Notes: generated by a model from the sequence alone, not told the origin. A stretch of 40,403 bases of DNA from an uncultured Clostridia bacterium (GCA_944393465.1 CALYAG010000003.1:1-40403), one strand, 5' to 3'. Shown: positions 16,466-26,209, numbered from the stretch's first letter. Made by a program: numbers and translations.

Positions 16466-18196
16466 TTACCTCTTTAATAATTTTTTTATCTTATCTACTT
16501 GTTTTTCAGACAACACTTTTTTTAATATTTTCTTTATTTTTCCCTGTAAATTTTCAATTTTATTGTCACTCCAAAATTTCTTTAAAGTACTAGCATCGGT
16601 ATTTGCATCTGTAAATACTTCTAATATAATAGGTTTATCGCTTTTTTTCACTAATTTCTTCAATCCAGCATTTAGTTCTTCCTGATTTTCTGCTTTTAAG
16701 TATTCTATATTTTTCGATAAAATTGCATTTTTAACCTTAGTATGATGTCTAGCAGCTACATGCTTGTCCAATGTTGGTATCATCTTTAATCCAAAATTTT
16801 TATAAAACTCTGCTCCAGCATAATTATTTATAACTAAGATTCTCATATTATTTTTATCAACATAATCTATGGAGTTTAAATCATATAAAAAGCTTAAATC
16901 TCCAATTAGTAAGAATGATAGTTTATCAGTAGCATTTGCTTCTCCTATGAATGTAGATAATGCACCATCTATTCCATCAGCACCAACATTTGCATAACAT
17001 TTTACACTATCCTTAAAGCCAAAATAGTTTGAAATTCTTATTGCATTTAAAACACTTGCATGAACAATAGAATTCTCTGGTACTTTATTGCAAAAGTCTT
17101 TTATTACACTAAAGTTCGAAAAGCCTAAATTATTATATTGAACTTTATCTATTCTATCCTTCCATTGCTTATAATATTGATAGCTATTATTACCCGATTC
17201 ATTTTGAATAGCATTTAGAAATTCCACTGGTAAACATTCGAATACTGTAGTTAATTTCTTAAAAGCATCATTTATAACTCCATCTACTGCAATATGCCAG
17301 TGCTCAAAATTGTATTTTTTACTTGCCAAATAGTTCCTTAATGGAGAATAAAATACTGTTCCTATTGTTATAACTAAGTCAGGTATCATTTTATCAATTT
17401 CATTCCTTGTTATACATTCTCCTAACACACTAGCATTAATAAAGTGCTCTCCATCTATATTACTATAATTATCACATAAAACCACACAGTTGTATTGTTT
17501 CTCAACTATATTTAATAGTTTGGTCAACTCATCATTTTTAGATATATCCATTCCTATATAAAAAATAATTCTACTTTTGTTCTCTAATTTCTTTTTCAAT
17601 TCTTCTGAATTTATTTCTTCTTTTTCTATTCTAGAAATTACTCTTTGTTTAGGAATGTTCTCTACTGAAAATTTTCCCCAATCTACAACACTATAATTTA
17701 TTTGAATAGGTCCTTTGCCATTATGATTTAATTCTAATAAAGCCTCATTTATTATTCTATTTGCATATAATTCATCGTCTAAATTCTTTACCTCAGGTAC
17801 ATCAATTGCATATTTTACAAACTCATTATACATATTTACTTGATTTATTAATTGCTCCTTCATTTGAAACAATTCATATCTTTCTCTGTCAGCCGTTAAA
17901 GCAACTAATTGTATATTTCTTTCATATGCTTCCTTCATTGCAGGTGCATAATTGCAAGTCGCAGTAGCAGCTGTGCAAGTAACACAGACTGGTTCATCCA
18001 ATGCCTCAGATAGTCCTAAGGCAAAAAATGCTGCACTCCTTTCATCAACTATCGAAAAGCATGTGAAATCCGGATCATTTTCAATACTATGAACCAGCGG
18101 TGTATTTCTTGAACCTGGAGAATTAACAAAATATTTAATATTATGTTGTTTCAATAGAGAAATAAGTATTTGAACATTTTTTACAGATGAATACAT
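16466..18196 (-). CDS. MenD-like thiamine diphosphate-dependent enzyme
   Basis: This resembles SEPHCHC synthase (MenD) across its length but sits in a polysaccharide locus without other menaquinone genes. The PYR domain (1-180) carries SPGSRNTPL (26-34) and the catalytic glutamate E52 in DERSAAFFALG. A central domain spans about 195-345. The PP domain (355-535) has IGDLSFLYDLN (431-441) with the GD metal motif and NN at 457-458. The MenD motif NRG-x-x-GID is changed to NVGADGID (403-410), losing an arginine, so the acceptor is probably not isochorismate (inference). The last 25 residues are a lysine-rich helix. It likely transfers an acyl-anion unit, or decarboxylates a 2-oxo acid, to build an unusual sugar or substituent. 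It directly follows the pseudoenzyme gene with no gap and has an AAAGGAG site. Confidence 0.85.
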   Translation of the reverse strand: MYSSVKNVQILISLLKQHNIKYFVNSPGSRNTPLVHSIENDPDFTCFSIVDERSAAFFALGLSEALDEPVCVTCTAATATCNYAPAMKEAYERNIQLVALTADRERYELFQMKEQLINQVNMYNEFVKYAIDVPEVKNLDDELYANRIINEALLELNHNGKGPIQINYSVVDWGKFSVENIPKQRVISRIEKEEINSEELKKKLENKSRIIFYIGMDISKNDELTKLLNIVEKQYNCVVLCDNYSNIDGEHFINASVLGECITRNEIDKMIPDLVITIGTVFYSPLRNYLASKKYNFEHWHIAVDGVINDAFKKLTTVFECLPVEFLNAIQNESGNNSYQYYKQWKDRIDKVQYNNLGFSNFSVIKDFCNKVPENSIVHASVLNAIRISNYFGFKDSVKCYANVGADGIDGALSTFIGEANATDKLSFLLIGDLSFLYDLNSIDYVDKNNMRILVINNYAGAEFYKNFGLKMIPTLDKHVAARHHTKVKNAILSKNIEYLKAENQEELNAGLKKLVKKSDKPIILEVFTDANTDASTLKKFWSDNKIENLQGKIKKILKKVLSEKQVDKIKKLLKR

Positions 18197-19078
18197 TTAA
18201 ATCTCTCCTTTCACTAATAATATAGCTGACTCTTCTAAATTCCAAAACTCATTTAATACATCCTCATCAATTTTATTAATGCACTTTGATTTTATATTGT
18301 TATTCTCTATCCATTTTTCTAATGTGTCATCTTCCTTAACTTCCTCAGCGTTGAATAAAATTACTTTAAAATTTTCATTTATGTATCTATTGTTAAGAAT
18401 ATTTAAATCTAGCAATAATAACTTGGCAGGAATACATAGTAAAGACTTCTTTTTAATACCAGTTATATATCCCATATATTTTGAAATAATACAATATTTA
18501 TATTTTGACTTTATACTTTTTATATTAAAATTATTATTTAACACATTATTAGGATTGTAAAAAAATACTTCATCATCTTTTTTCAATATTTTATTTAATA
18601 ATTTAATAAAATTATTATAATCATACTTAATGTCTACAATGTTATATTTTAAAGTTATTAAAGATGGTGTACATTGAGCAGTCGCTTTTAATATTAAAGA
18701 TTTATATTCTGAAAAATCTTCATCATAAATTCTTATAATATTAGGCATTACTCTACGTATGAAATCAGTCTTTATATCATCATATTTTTTATATAAAGCA
18801 ATTACAAATATATTTAACTTTTGGAACCAAGTTTCTGTAATTCCAGTCAAAGTGCTTTGTAAATCGTCACCATTAATTATTATAATGCATTTTTTATGCA
18901 AATTTTCTTTACCTAAAGCATAAAAAGTTGCAGATCTTACATCTTTTATATTATTAATTTGAAAATTATTATTTATATATTCCTTGTCACTTTCCTTTAT
19001 TTCAGATTTAATATCAAATGTGTATATAATATCAATGTATCCTTTTGCCTTTAAAGTTTCTAAAATATCTATTAACAT
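18197..19078 (-). CDS. TPP-enzyme-like protein lacking catalytic motifs (putative pseudoenzyme)
   Basis: The 293-residue protein looks like a shrunken relative of the MenD-like enzyme encoded next to it. Residues 45-56 (KDVRSATFYALG) align with DERSAAFFALG of the neighbour, but the catalytic Glu is Val (V47). The following strand and helix (CIIIINGDDLQSTLTG, WFQKLNIFVIAL) also match a PYR domain. The second half resembles a PP domain: GYITGIKKKSLLCIPAKLLL and LDLNILNNRYINENFKVILF. The GD of the cofactor-binding motif is replaced by PA (217-218). The middle domain is missing. It probably cannot activate or bind TPP and may be a structural or regulatory partner. Its stop codon abuts the start of the MenD-like gene. 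A GGTAGGA site precedes the ATG. Confidence 0.7.
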   Translation of the reverse strand: MLIDILETLKAKGYIDIIYTFDIKSEIKESDKEYINNNFQINNIKDVRSATFYALGKENLHKKCIIIINGDDLQSTLTGITETWFQKLNIFVIALYKKYDDIKTDFIRRVMPNIIRIYDEDFSEYKSLILKATAQCTPSLITLKYNIVDIKYDYNNFIKLLNKILKKDDEVFFYNPNNVLNNNFNIKSIKSKYKYCIISKYMGYITGIKKKSLLCIPAKLLLLDLNILNNRYINENFKVILFNAEEVKEDDTLEKWIENNNIKSKCINKIDEDVLNEFWNLEESAILLVKGEI

Positions 19079-19086
19079 TTCATTTC

Positions 19087-20595
19087 CTACCTTTTTATTA
19101 ATTTTTTTATCATATTTTTTTCTTCTAAATTCATTGATTTATTCCATACTAATATCGCATAAATAATTGAATAAGTAACTATTTGTAGTATTAATACTAA
19201 AGAAGAATTTATTGTCCAAACCTGTTTTATTATAATTGCAATAATAATAGCTACAACCATTGGTATTGACATTTTAAAAATATTTTTCCAAAACAAAGGT
19301 ATATCGATTTTTATATTTTTATAATAGAAAATATTCATAAATATAATTTGTCCCAATACAATTGAAATTGCTGTACCTATAGCCGCTCCTATTCCACCAT
19401 AAATTTGCGCTAAAATAATACTCACAATAACGTTCATTACTGCAAAAATCATTAATACCATTACTCTGAATTTATATTTGTTTTTTGCTTGTAATATATT
19501 CAAGCCAACGCTTTGTATTAATGATACTGTGCTTGGAATCATTAATATGCAAGCAATAAAATATGATTGATCATACTCAGGTCCAACCCAAAGAATATTA
19601 ATAAATTCTCTTCCATACAATACAAAACCGGACATTATCAATGCCATAACTATATATTGCAATCTTCCAGTTTTAATAAATATATCTGTAAATTCTTTGT
19701 CTGAAGATTTCTTCTCTTCCATTTCTGTAACTCTAGGAAGTAGTACCCCTGAAATGGCAGTTGAAAAATTCATATACATTTGATTTAAATTTCCTGCAAC
19801 TGAATATACTGCAACTGCAACAGTTCCTGCATAAACTCCTAAAATAAATTGATCTAATGCCCAATTTATTTTGTCCATTATACTATTTAGGAAAACCCAG
19901 ACAGAATATGCCATTATTTCTTTTAATAGTGAAAAGTCTAATTTTCCAAATTTTAATTTTATATTTAACTTTGCTTTGCAATACCAAAAATTCAAAAGCA
20001 ACGTTACAACATTTAAAACTGTAGTCAAAATGACTAAAGCAACTGATTTATAGCCTATATTTAGCAAAACAATCATTATTATAGGGTTTAATATTATCCT
20101 AGCCAAATTTAATACTTTTGCAAAAACAAACTTTTCATATGCTGTTATTATTGAAGAAAAGACACTCAATGGAAATGTTACTATTAAATTAAAAGTTAAA
20201 ATTCCTAAAAGTATTTTTGCTTTGCTTATTTCTTCTGTGCTCATTGAGTTTGCAAATAAATTATCTGCATTAAGCCAAATAAAAGCTCCTATTATTCCAG
20301 CTATTATACCTATAATTGTGTATATTAAGAAAAACATTCCATGTAACTTTTCTTGTTTTTCTTTTTCATTATTTACTCTATATCTAGCTGTATAAACTAT
20401 TATTGCATTTCCAAATCCAAAATCCAATATTGTTAAATATGAAATTATAGATGTAACTAATGAATATAATCCATATTCACTTTGTCCTAATTTTGCTGTT
20501 AAAATAGGAGTATATAATACACCAATAATCATATTTGCAAATATTATTACATATGATAAAATTGCTCCAATTTTTATTTCTTTACTACTTTTCAT
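19087..20595 (-). CDS. wzx: Wzx-type lipid-linked oligosaccharide flippase
   Basis: This is a polytopic transporter of the MOP superfamily (PST branch) that flips undecaprenyl-linked repeat units to the outer face. The 502 residues show about 14 membrane segments, beginning with IGAILSYVIIFANMIIGVLY and the conserved loop YTPILTAKLGQSEYGLYSLV. A later QSVGLNILQAKNKYKFRVMV stretch is also typical. The ATG at 20604 touches the AAGG site directly, whereas the ATG at 20595 is nine bases away and is preferred. It lies between the pyruvyl transferase and the TPP module. Confidence 0.93.
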   Translation of the reverse strand: MKSSKEIKIGAILSYVIIFANMIIGVLYTPILTAKLGQSEYGLYSLVTSIISYLTILDFGFGNAIIVYTARYRVNNEKEKQEKLHGMFFLIYTIIGIIAGIIGAFIWLNADNLFANSMSTEEISKAKILLGILTFNLIVTFPLSVFSSIITAYEKFVFAKVLNLARIILNPIIMIVLLNIGYKSVALVILTTVLNVVTLLLNFWYCKAKLNIKLKFGKLDFSLLKEIMAYSVWVFLNSIMDKINWALDQFILGVYAGTVAVAVYSVAGNLNQMYMNFSTAISGVLLPRVTEMEEKKSSDKEFTDIFIKTGRLQYIVMALIMSGFVLYGREFINILWVGPEYDQSYFIACILMIPSTVSLIQSVGLNILQAKNKYKFRVMVLMIFAVMNVIVSIILAQIYGGIGAAIGTAISIVLGQIIFMNIFYYKNIKIDIPLFWKNIFKMSIPMVVAIIIAIIIKQVWTINSSLVLILQIVTYSIIYAILVWNKSMNLEEKNMIKKLIKR

Positions 20596-20681
20596 TTTTT
20601 TCATCCTTCATACTTTTACAATGCTATTTTGTAACTTTATATAAAAAATAAAAATATAATATAAAATCTATTATTTATCAA

Positions 20682-21758
20682 TTATAAATTTAGAGATTTT
20701 TTTAAAAATAGCTTAGCTTTTTTTCTTTCTTCTTCTAATATTTTATATGCATTTGTATAATCGCATTTTATATTTTCATTTGAAATTTTTTTCCCGTTAT
20801 ATTGCCTATTATCTAAACAAAATTTATTAATTAGTGTTTCTATCCTTGAATTCATTGAAACCGTATTATCTTCTCTATTAAAGACAATAAATGGTCTATT
20901 ATATAAGATTGCGAAAACGCAAGAGTGAAAAGAATCAGTACATATCATAAATGCATGCTTTTCTAAATATAAAAATTCACTAGGCCCTATACTATAAAAA
21001 GGACTATTTTTATCTAATAGATTTATGACATCACAATCATTTTCTTTTGCTACTCTATTAATTTCATTTTTTCTTTCTTCCGATAAATTGCCCAAAAAAT
21101 AATTTAATATATATTTTTTTTCTTTTAATTGTTCTGGTTTTCTTGATACTTTATCCCATTCTTCAGCATTCAATAACATTGTAGGATCTACTAATACTTC
21201 TACATCTTTTCTACCAGTTAATTCTTCTATTATTTTTTTTCCTGCTTCTTCTCTAATTGAAATTTTAGGTATACTCTCAATCCATTTTTTATACAATTCC
21301 TTATAATTTTCATTTAATTCATTAGTTCCAAAACTTGGTGCAAAAGCGACTCTTTTATTAGGTTCACAAAATTGTAAAAAATTTACTAAACCATTTTCTT
21401 TATAATTAGAATTCCATATTTGATCACTGCCACATATGAAATAGTCATAGTAATTATTAATTTTTTTACTCATATTTTTATTAGAAATCTTATACTTAGA
21501 AAATTTAATGAATTCTTTATTAAATTTATTAAAAAATTTTTTTCTTTTTTCTTCAGGATTTTTTTCTAAATCAAAAATTTTCTTTATTAATTTTTTAACC
21601 CTCTTTTTTAAAATATATAAATATATATTTTCATCTTTATAGTTTCTTATAGTTTCTGCTTGAATATTTTCCTTTTCTAGGATATATTGTACAGCATAAT
21701 TTTGCAATCTATTTCCGAAGTTTTCTCCTTCAGTAATTGTAATAATTCCTACTTTCAT
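20682..21758 (-). CDS. Polysaccharide pyruvyl transferase family protein
   Basis: This is a PF04230 protein (CsaB/ExoV-like), predicted to transfer a pyruvyl group from phosphoenolpyruvate to a sugar, giving the polymer a negative charge. The start VGIITITEGENFGNRLQNYA is the family's nucleotide-like N-terminal motif. DYFICGSDQIWNS, VAFAPSFG, the ISIREEAG strand and ICTDSFHSCVFAILYNRPFI are further hallmarks. Length is 358 residues, as expected. A GGAGG site is six bases before the ATG, and the stop of the upstream GT4 gene lies one base away, so the two are co-translated. Confidence 0.9.
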   Translation of the reverse strand: MKVGIITITEGENFGNRLQNYAVQYILEKENIQAETIRNYKDENIYLYILKKRVKKLIKKIFDLEKNPEEKRKKFFNKFNKEFIKFSKYKISNKNMSKKINNYYDYFICGSDQIWNSNYKENGLVNFLQFCEPNKRVAFAPSFGTNELNENYKELYKKWIESIPKISIREEAGKKIIEELTGRKDVEVLVDPTMLLNAEEWDKVSRKPEQLKEKKYILNYFLGNLSEERKNEINRVAKENDCDVINLLDKNSPFYSIGPSEFLYLEKHAFMICTDSFHSCVFAILYNRPFIVFNREDNTVSMNSRIETLINKFCLDNRQYNGKKISNENIKCDYTNAYKILEEERKKAKLFLKKSLNL

Positions 21759-21759
21759 T

Positions 21760-22893
21760 TCAATCCTCCAAGAGTTTTAAAATATCATTTTTTTCATCAA
21801 ATAATTCTTTTTCTAGGTTGCTTGATAATGTGTCTCTTAATTTTTTATTATTAATTAGATTATTAATTTTAGTAAAAAAATCTTTTTCATCAAACTCACA
21901 TAATAATCCTGTAACTCCATCTTTTATTTGCTCTGATATACATTTTAATCTAGTTGCTACAATTGGTTTATTTAAACACCTAGCTTCTGCTATTGCAATT
22001 CCATACCCCTCATGCCTTGAAGTTTGAACATAAATATCCGCTTGCCTTAGATATGGATATGGATTTGTCTTCTCTCCTAATAAAGCTACATTGTTTTCTA
22101 AATTATTTTTTATAATATCTTCTTGAATTTTTGTTTTTAAGCTTCCTTTTCCTATTATGTACCAAATATATTTATCTTTATCTAAATTATTTGCGACTTT
22201 TATAAGCATATCATATCCCTTTTGATATTCTAGTCTAGCAATTGTCAATAATTTAATCTTGTCCTTAGGTAAAGACTCTATTTTTTCATTTGAAAGTTCT
22301 ATGATTTTATCCTTATCAATTATATTTCTATAAACATCCAATTTTTCACTTAGCTTTGGAAATTTGCTTTGCACATCTAATTTACAAGCATTTGATACGC
22401 AATAAATTTTATCAAATTTTATCATCCATTTTTTTATCTTTTTCATCCACGTTATTTTTTCGTCATGAACAAACATAACTTTTTTCTTTGCCTTAACTTT
22501 TTCAATTGTATATGGAGTTCCAAAATATCCATAGCCGTGATAATCAATAGCCAAATCGTACTCATCTAAATCATTAGTATTTATTTTTTTTAGTAAATGT
22601 TTATAGAAATTTGTAAGGTTTATTTTCTTAAATATTTTCATAAATACTAGCTTAATAAATGCTTTTGAATTATTTTTGATATTAAATTTTTCTAAGTAAC
22701 TATTTTGTTCATTATTTAATATCTGTATTATTTTTACATTTTGTGGAATTCTATTCATTAGTACGCCTTCTTTTTTTAATAAAGCTAATGTAATTCTCAC
22801 ATCGTATTTTTCTAATTCATTTATGGTATTTAATAAAGATACCTCGGTTCCACCCAGTTCCATTTTTTTTGCTATAATTATAATATTTTTCAT
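21760..22893 (-). CDS. Glycosyltransferase family 4 (GT-B fold)
   Basis: This retaining glycosyltransferase adds a sugar to the lipid-linked repeat unit on the cytoplasmic side. Near the N-terminus KKMELGGTEVSLLN is the acceptor-side glycine loop. The C-terminal half has LLTIARLEYQKGYDMLI, LLGEKTNPYPYLRQADIYVQ, and the E-x7-E motif HEGYGIAIAEARCLNKPIVA. Length of 377 residues is normal. AGGAGAG lies eight bases before the ATG. Sugar specificity cannot be told from the sequence. Confidence 0.92.
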   Translation of the reverse strand: MKNIIIIAKKMELGGTEVSLLNTINELEKYDVRITLALLKKEGVLMNRIPQNVKIIQILNNEQNSYLEKFNIKNNSKAFIKLVFMKIFKKINLTNFYKHLLKKINTNDLDEYDLAIDYHGYGYFGTPYTIEKVKAKKKVMFVHDEKITWMKKIKKWMIKFDKIYCVSNACKLDVQSKFPKLSEKLDVYRNIIDKDKIIELSNEKIESLPKDKIKLLTIARLEYQKGYDMLIKVANNLDKDKYIWYIIGKGSLKTKIQEDIIKNNLENNVALLGEKTNPYPYLRQADIYVQTSRHEGYGIAIAEARCLNKPIVATRLKCISEQIKDGVTGLLCEFDEKDFFTKINNLINNKKLRDTLSSNLEKELFDEKNDILKLLED

Positions 22894-23004
22894 ATATTAC
22901 TCTCCTAACAACTATTTATTATACTTTTTAACAAATAATTTATTAAGCCCCATTTAATATAAAACTGATAATTAATTTCATAGAATAATAACATAATATT
23001 GTTT

Positions 23005-24108
23005 CTACAATAATTCTATTTTTACTTCATTTAATGCTTCATCAATTACTTTATCCATATCATAGTACTTATATTGACCAAGTCTTCCACCAAAAATAAC
23101 TTTGTCATCTTTATCTGCCAATTCTTTATATTTAGCATATAATTGGTTATTCCTATCATTATTTATTGGATAATATGGTTCTTTAGTCTTGTCCCATTTA
23201 TCTGGATATTCTTTAGTAATTATAGTTTTTTCATGGTTTTTTATTTTTTCAAAATGCTTATGTTCAATTATTCTTGTATATGGAACTTCATACTCTGTAT
23301 AATTTACTACTGCATTTCCTTGATAATTATCTTTATTTAATTCTTCTGTTTCAAATCTTAAGCTTCTGTATTCTAGCTCTCCGAAACAATAGTCATAATA
23401 TTTGTCTATTTGACCTGTGTAAACTATTTTATCTGCTATATTTTCTAGTTCATCTTTGTGTTCTAAATAATCTGTATTTAGTCTTACTTCGATACCATCT
23501 AACATTTTTTCTATTATTTGTGTATATCCACCTATTGGTATACCTTGATAATCATCATTAAAATAATTGTTATCATAGATAAATCTAACTGGTAATCTTT
23601 TTATTATAAAAGATGGTAGCTCTGTTGCTCTTTGTCCCCATTGCTTTTCAGTATAACCTTTTACAAGCTTTTTATAAATTGTCTTTCCTACTAAGCTAAT
23701 AGCTTGTTCTTCTAAGTTTTTAGGTTCTGTTATTCCGGCTTCTTTCTTTTCTTCTTCAATCTTTGCTTTTGCCTCATCTGGAGTTATAACTCCCCATAAT
23801 TTATTAAATGTATTCATATTAAAAGGCATGTTATATAATTCATCTTTATATCTAGCAACTGGTGAATTTGTATATCTATTAAATTCTGCAAATTGGTTTA
23901 TATATTCCCATACTTTCTTATTACTTGTATGGAATATATGCGCTCCATATTTATGTACATTTATGCCATCAACATTTTCTGTATAAATATTTCCTCCTAT
24001 GTGTGAACGCTTTTCTACTACTAAGCATTTTTTTCCTCTTTTATTTGACTCATAAGCAAATATTGCTCCAAATAAACCTGAACCGACAATTAAATAATCA
24101 TATTTCAT
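23005..24108 (-). CDS. glf: UDP-galactopyranose mutase
   Basis: This flavoenzyme converts UDP-galactopyranose to UDP-galactofuranose. The FAD-binding start YLIVGSGLFGAIFAYE is followed by an acidic ribose-binding residue in VVEKRSHIGGN. Further family motifs are YGAHIFHTSNKKVWEYIN, RYKDELYNMPFNMNTFNKLW, YTEKQWG and RVIEHKHF, and FGGRLGQYKYYDMD at the end. The 367 residues match the family. It implies that the surface polymer contains galactofuranose. A GGAG site is well placed. The gap of about 110 bases to the next gene is AT-rich and empty. Confidence 0.98.
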   Translation of the reverse strand: MKYDYLIVGSGLFGAIFAYESNKRGKKCLVVEKRSHIGGNIYTENVDGINVHKYGAHIFHTSNKKVWEYINQFAEFNRYTNSPVARYKDELYNMPFNMNTFNKLWGVITPDEAKAKIEEEKKEAGITEPKNLEEQAISLVGKTIYKKLVKGYTEKQWGQRATELPSFIIKRLPVRFIYDNNYFNDDYQGIPIGGYTQIIEKMLDGIEVRLNTDYLEHKDELENIADKIVYTGQIDKYYDYCFGELEYRSLRFETEELNKDNYQGNAVVNYTEYEVPYTRIIEHKHFEKIKNHEKTIITKEYPDKWDKTKEPYYPINNDRNNQLYAKYKELADKDDKVIFGGRLGQYKYYDMDKVIDEALNEVKIELL

Positions 24109-24172
24109 ATTCTGCTCCTTTGTATTGAGATTATCTATATTATTTCTTATTGCGTTTTATCTTTATGTTTTT

Positions 24173-25192
24173 TCATTGTTTACTTACAGTAAATTTTCTC
24201 ATCATAAAACTATTTATGATTTTAGCTGCCATATATGGACTTATAAAATAAAATATTCCTTTAATTTTATTTTTCAAAGAAATCGGCGCGTTGATAGCAC
24301 TAAAAGCATCTCTTCTACATATCTTTTTTAGCATTTCATATTTTTCAATATATTTATTTTTTACTTTACATCCAATGATAGTATTTAAACAGTCACAGCA
24401 AGTATGCCAATTTGCATATCTACATGCTTCTAATAGTTCATGATTAGGATTAATTAAACTATTTTTAATACATTCTTGTGCTTTTATATTGTCATCAACT
24501 AATCTTTCTTTAAATTTATTCATTGCACTATTCTTATTATCTATTCGATAATTATACAATATACTATGACCAACCACAACTTTATTCGCCCTTTGAAAAC
24601 AGTCAACTACGAAATTAAAATCTTCACCAAAAGCTAATTCGACATTAAAGCTCAAATTGTTTTTTTCTATCAAATTTCTACTAAATAACTTATTGAATGG
24701 AGAAACCACAACATTATAATAAAGTATTTCCTTTGTAGCTCTCATTCCGCTCCAAATATCTAGATAATCATTTTCAATCTCTTCTTTATTATTTTTATTA
24801 GTTTCATTAAACTTTCTTATAGAAGGAGTTATAGCAATATCTGCTTTTTCTTTTTTAATAAGGCCTATAAAATATGATACATAATTTTCATCTAGATAGT
24901 CATCTGCGTCAATAAAACCTATATATTCACCTTTAGATTTCTTAATTCCAAAATTTCTAGCTGTACTAACTCCAGAATTAGATTGGTGATAAACCGATAT
25001 TCTTTTATCTTTTTTTTCAAAGTCATCCGCTATGTTCTTAGAATTGTCATTAGATCCATCGTCAACTAGAATAATTTCAATGTTTTTATAGTCTTGATTA
25101 GTAATTGATTTTATACATTCTTCTAAATACATTTCCGTATTATAAAAAGGAACTATTAATGAAACAAGTGGTAATCCTTGATTTTTTTGCAT
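24173..25192 (-). CDS. Glycosyltransferase family 2 (first of two)
   Basis: This is a GT-A fold inverting glycosyltransferase. LVSLIVPFYNTEMYLEECIK is the nucleotide-binding start. IILVDDGSNDNS and the DxD-type motif FIDADDYLDE coordinate UDP-sugar and metal, and AFGEDFNFV is the C-terminal catalytic-base region. It is 339 residues with no membrane segment, apart from a mildly hydrophobic C-terminal stretch that may associate with the membrane. GAGGTGA precedes the ATG. It is a relative of the next GT2 gene; the two probably arose by duplication or have similar roles in building the repeat unit. Confidence 0.93.
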   Translation of the reverse strand: MQKNQGLPLVSLIVPFYNTEMYLEECIKSITNQDYKNIEIILVDDGSNDNSKNIADDFEKKDKRISVYHQSNSGVSTARNFGIKKSKGEYIGFIDADDYLDENYVSYFIGLIKKEKADIAITPSIRKFNETNKNNKEEIENDYLDIWSGMRATKEILYYNVVVSPFNKLFSRNLIEKNNLSFNVELAFGEDFNFVVDCFQRANKVVVGHSILYNYRIDNKNSAMNKFKERLVDDNIKAQECIKNSLINPNHELLEACRYANWHTCCDCLNTIIGCKVKNKYIEKYEMLKKICRRDAFSAINAPISLKNKIKGIFYFISPYMAAKIINSFMMRKFTVSKQ

Positions 25193-25216
25193 TATATCAC
25201 CTCATATTTTTATATT

Positions 25217-26209
25217 TTAATTTCTCCTTGTTATTATCGAATATATCTTCCATACATATTTAAAGCAATTAAATCCACCCATAGTTGAGATAATACCAAT
25301 CTTATCCCTTTTAGGAACTTTGGGGTCTAATAAAATTGACTTTCGATGAGTTTTTATATAATTCATCAGTTCATGTTCAATTTTTTTATTTCTTATGCTA
25401 ACTTTAGATAGTTGAGTTAATGTACTTAGATACGCATACATCAATCTTCTATCACACGCTTTTTTTAAATTAGGATATTTATCCTTAATATAATCTGTCA
25501 TTTCTTGAGTTGAAATAATTAAATCCAACTTTCTTTCTGAAAACTTTTCATTAGAAATAGAATTTTTTCTAATTACATAATTATAAACAGGTTTTGAATT
25601 TACTGCAACTTTAACACTTTTATCAATCAATTTAAATGTAGTTGCTGAATCCTCAAAAAGTCTTCCTTTCGGAAATCTTATGTCAAGAAATAGTTTTTTA
25701 TTATAAAGTTTTCCCCACGCGGACAAATCGATTCCATCGTCATATAACATTTTTTCTAATATAGTCTCTGCATTAGCTTCGAATTTCAGTCCTGTTGATT
25801 TATCTATGCAGTTTTTTTCATAGATTACTTTATGAGATGCAATTGACATATCCGCTTTATACATTTTCAATGTATTGTAAAGTAAAGAAATATAATTTTC
25901 TTCTACGTAATCATCTGAATCTATAAAACTTAAATACTCTCCATTTGAATTATCTATGCCAACATTCCTAGCATCAGACAATCCTCCATTTTTTTTATGA
26001 ATTACTTTAATTCTTGTATCTTTGTTTTTTAAATTATCACATATTATTCCAGATGAATCAGTTGAACCATCATCCACTAATATAATTTCTATATTGTTAT
26101 ATGTTTGTTTAATTACACTATCTATACATCTTTTTAAATACTTTTCTACGTTATATACAGGTATTACTATGCTTATTAAACTGCTATTATGTGTATCATT
26201 TATTTTCAT
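25217..26209 (-). CDS. Glycosyltransferase family 2 (second of two)
   Basis: This is an inverting GT-A glycosyltransferase. The motifs LISIVIPVYNVEKYLKRCID, IILVDDGSTDSSG and FIDSDDYVEENY are clear, followed by RLFEDSATTFKLID, where the catalytic base is expected. It has 330 residues. The start codon lies inside the end of the wzy gene (14-base overlap), with GGGAG seven bases upstream, showing tight coupling. The donor and acceptor are unknown. Confidence 0.93.
   Translation of the reverse strand: MKINDTHNSSLISIVIPVYNVEKYLKRCIDSVIKQTYNNIEIILVDDGSTDSSGIICDNLKNKDTRIKVIHKKNGGLSDARNVGIDNSNGEYLSFIDSDDYVEENYISLLYNTLKMYKADMSIASHKVIYEKNCIDKSTGLKFEANAETILEKMLYDDGIDLSAWGKLYNKKLFLDIRFPKGRLFEDSATTFKLIDKSVKVAVNSKPVYNYVIRKNSISNEKFSERKLDLIISTQEMTDYIKDKYPNLKKACDRRLMYAYLSTLTQLSKVSIRNKKIEHELMNYIKTHRKSILLDPKVPKRDKIGIISTMGGFNCFKYVWKIYSIITRRN

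Noticed and set aside
16466..18196. Genuine menaquinone-pathway menD
   Set aside because: There are no other men genes, the NRG arginine is replaced, and the gene is embedded in a polysaccharide operon; it is annotated only as MenD-like.
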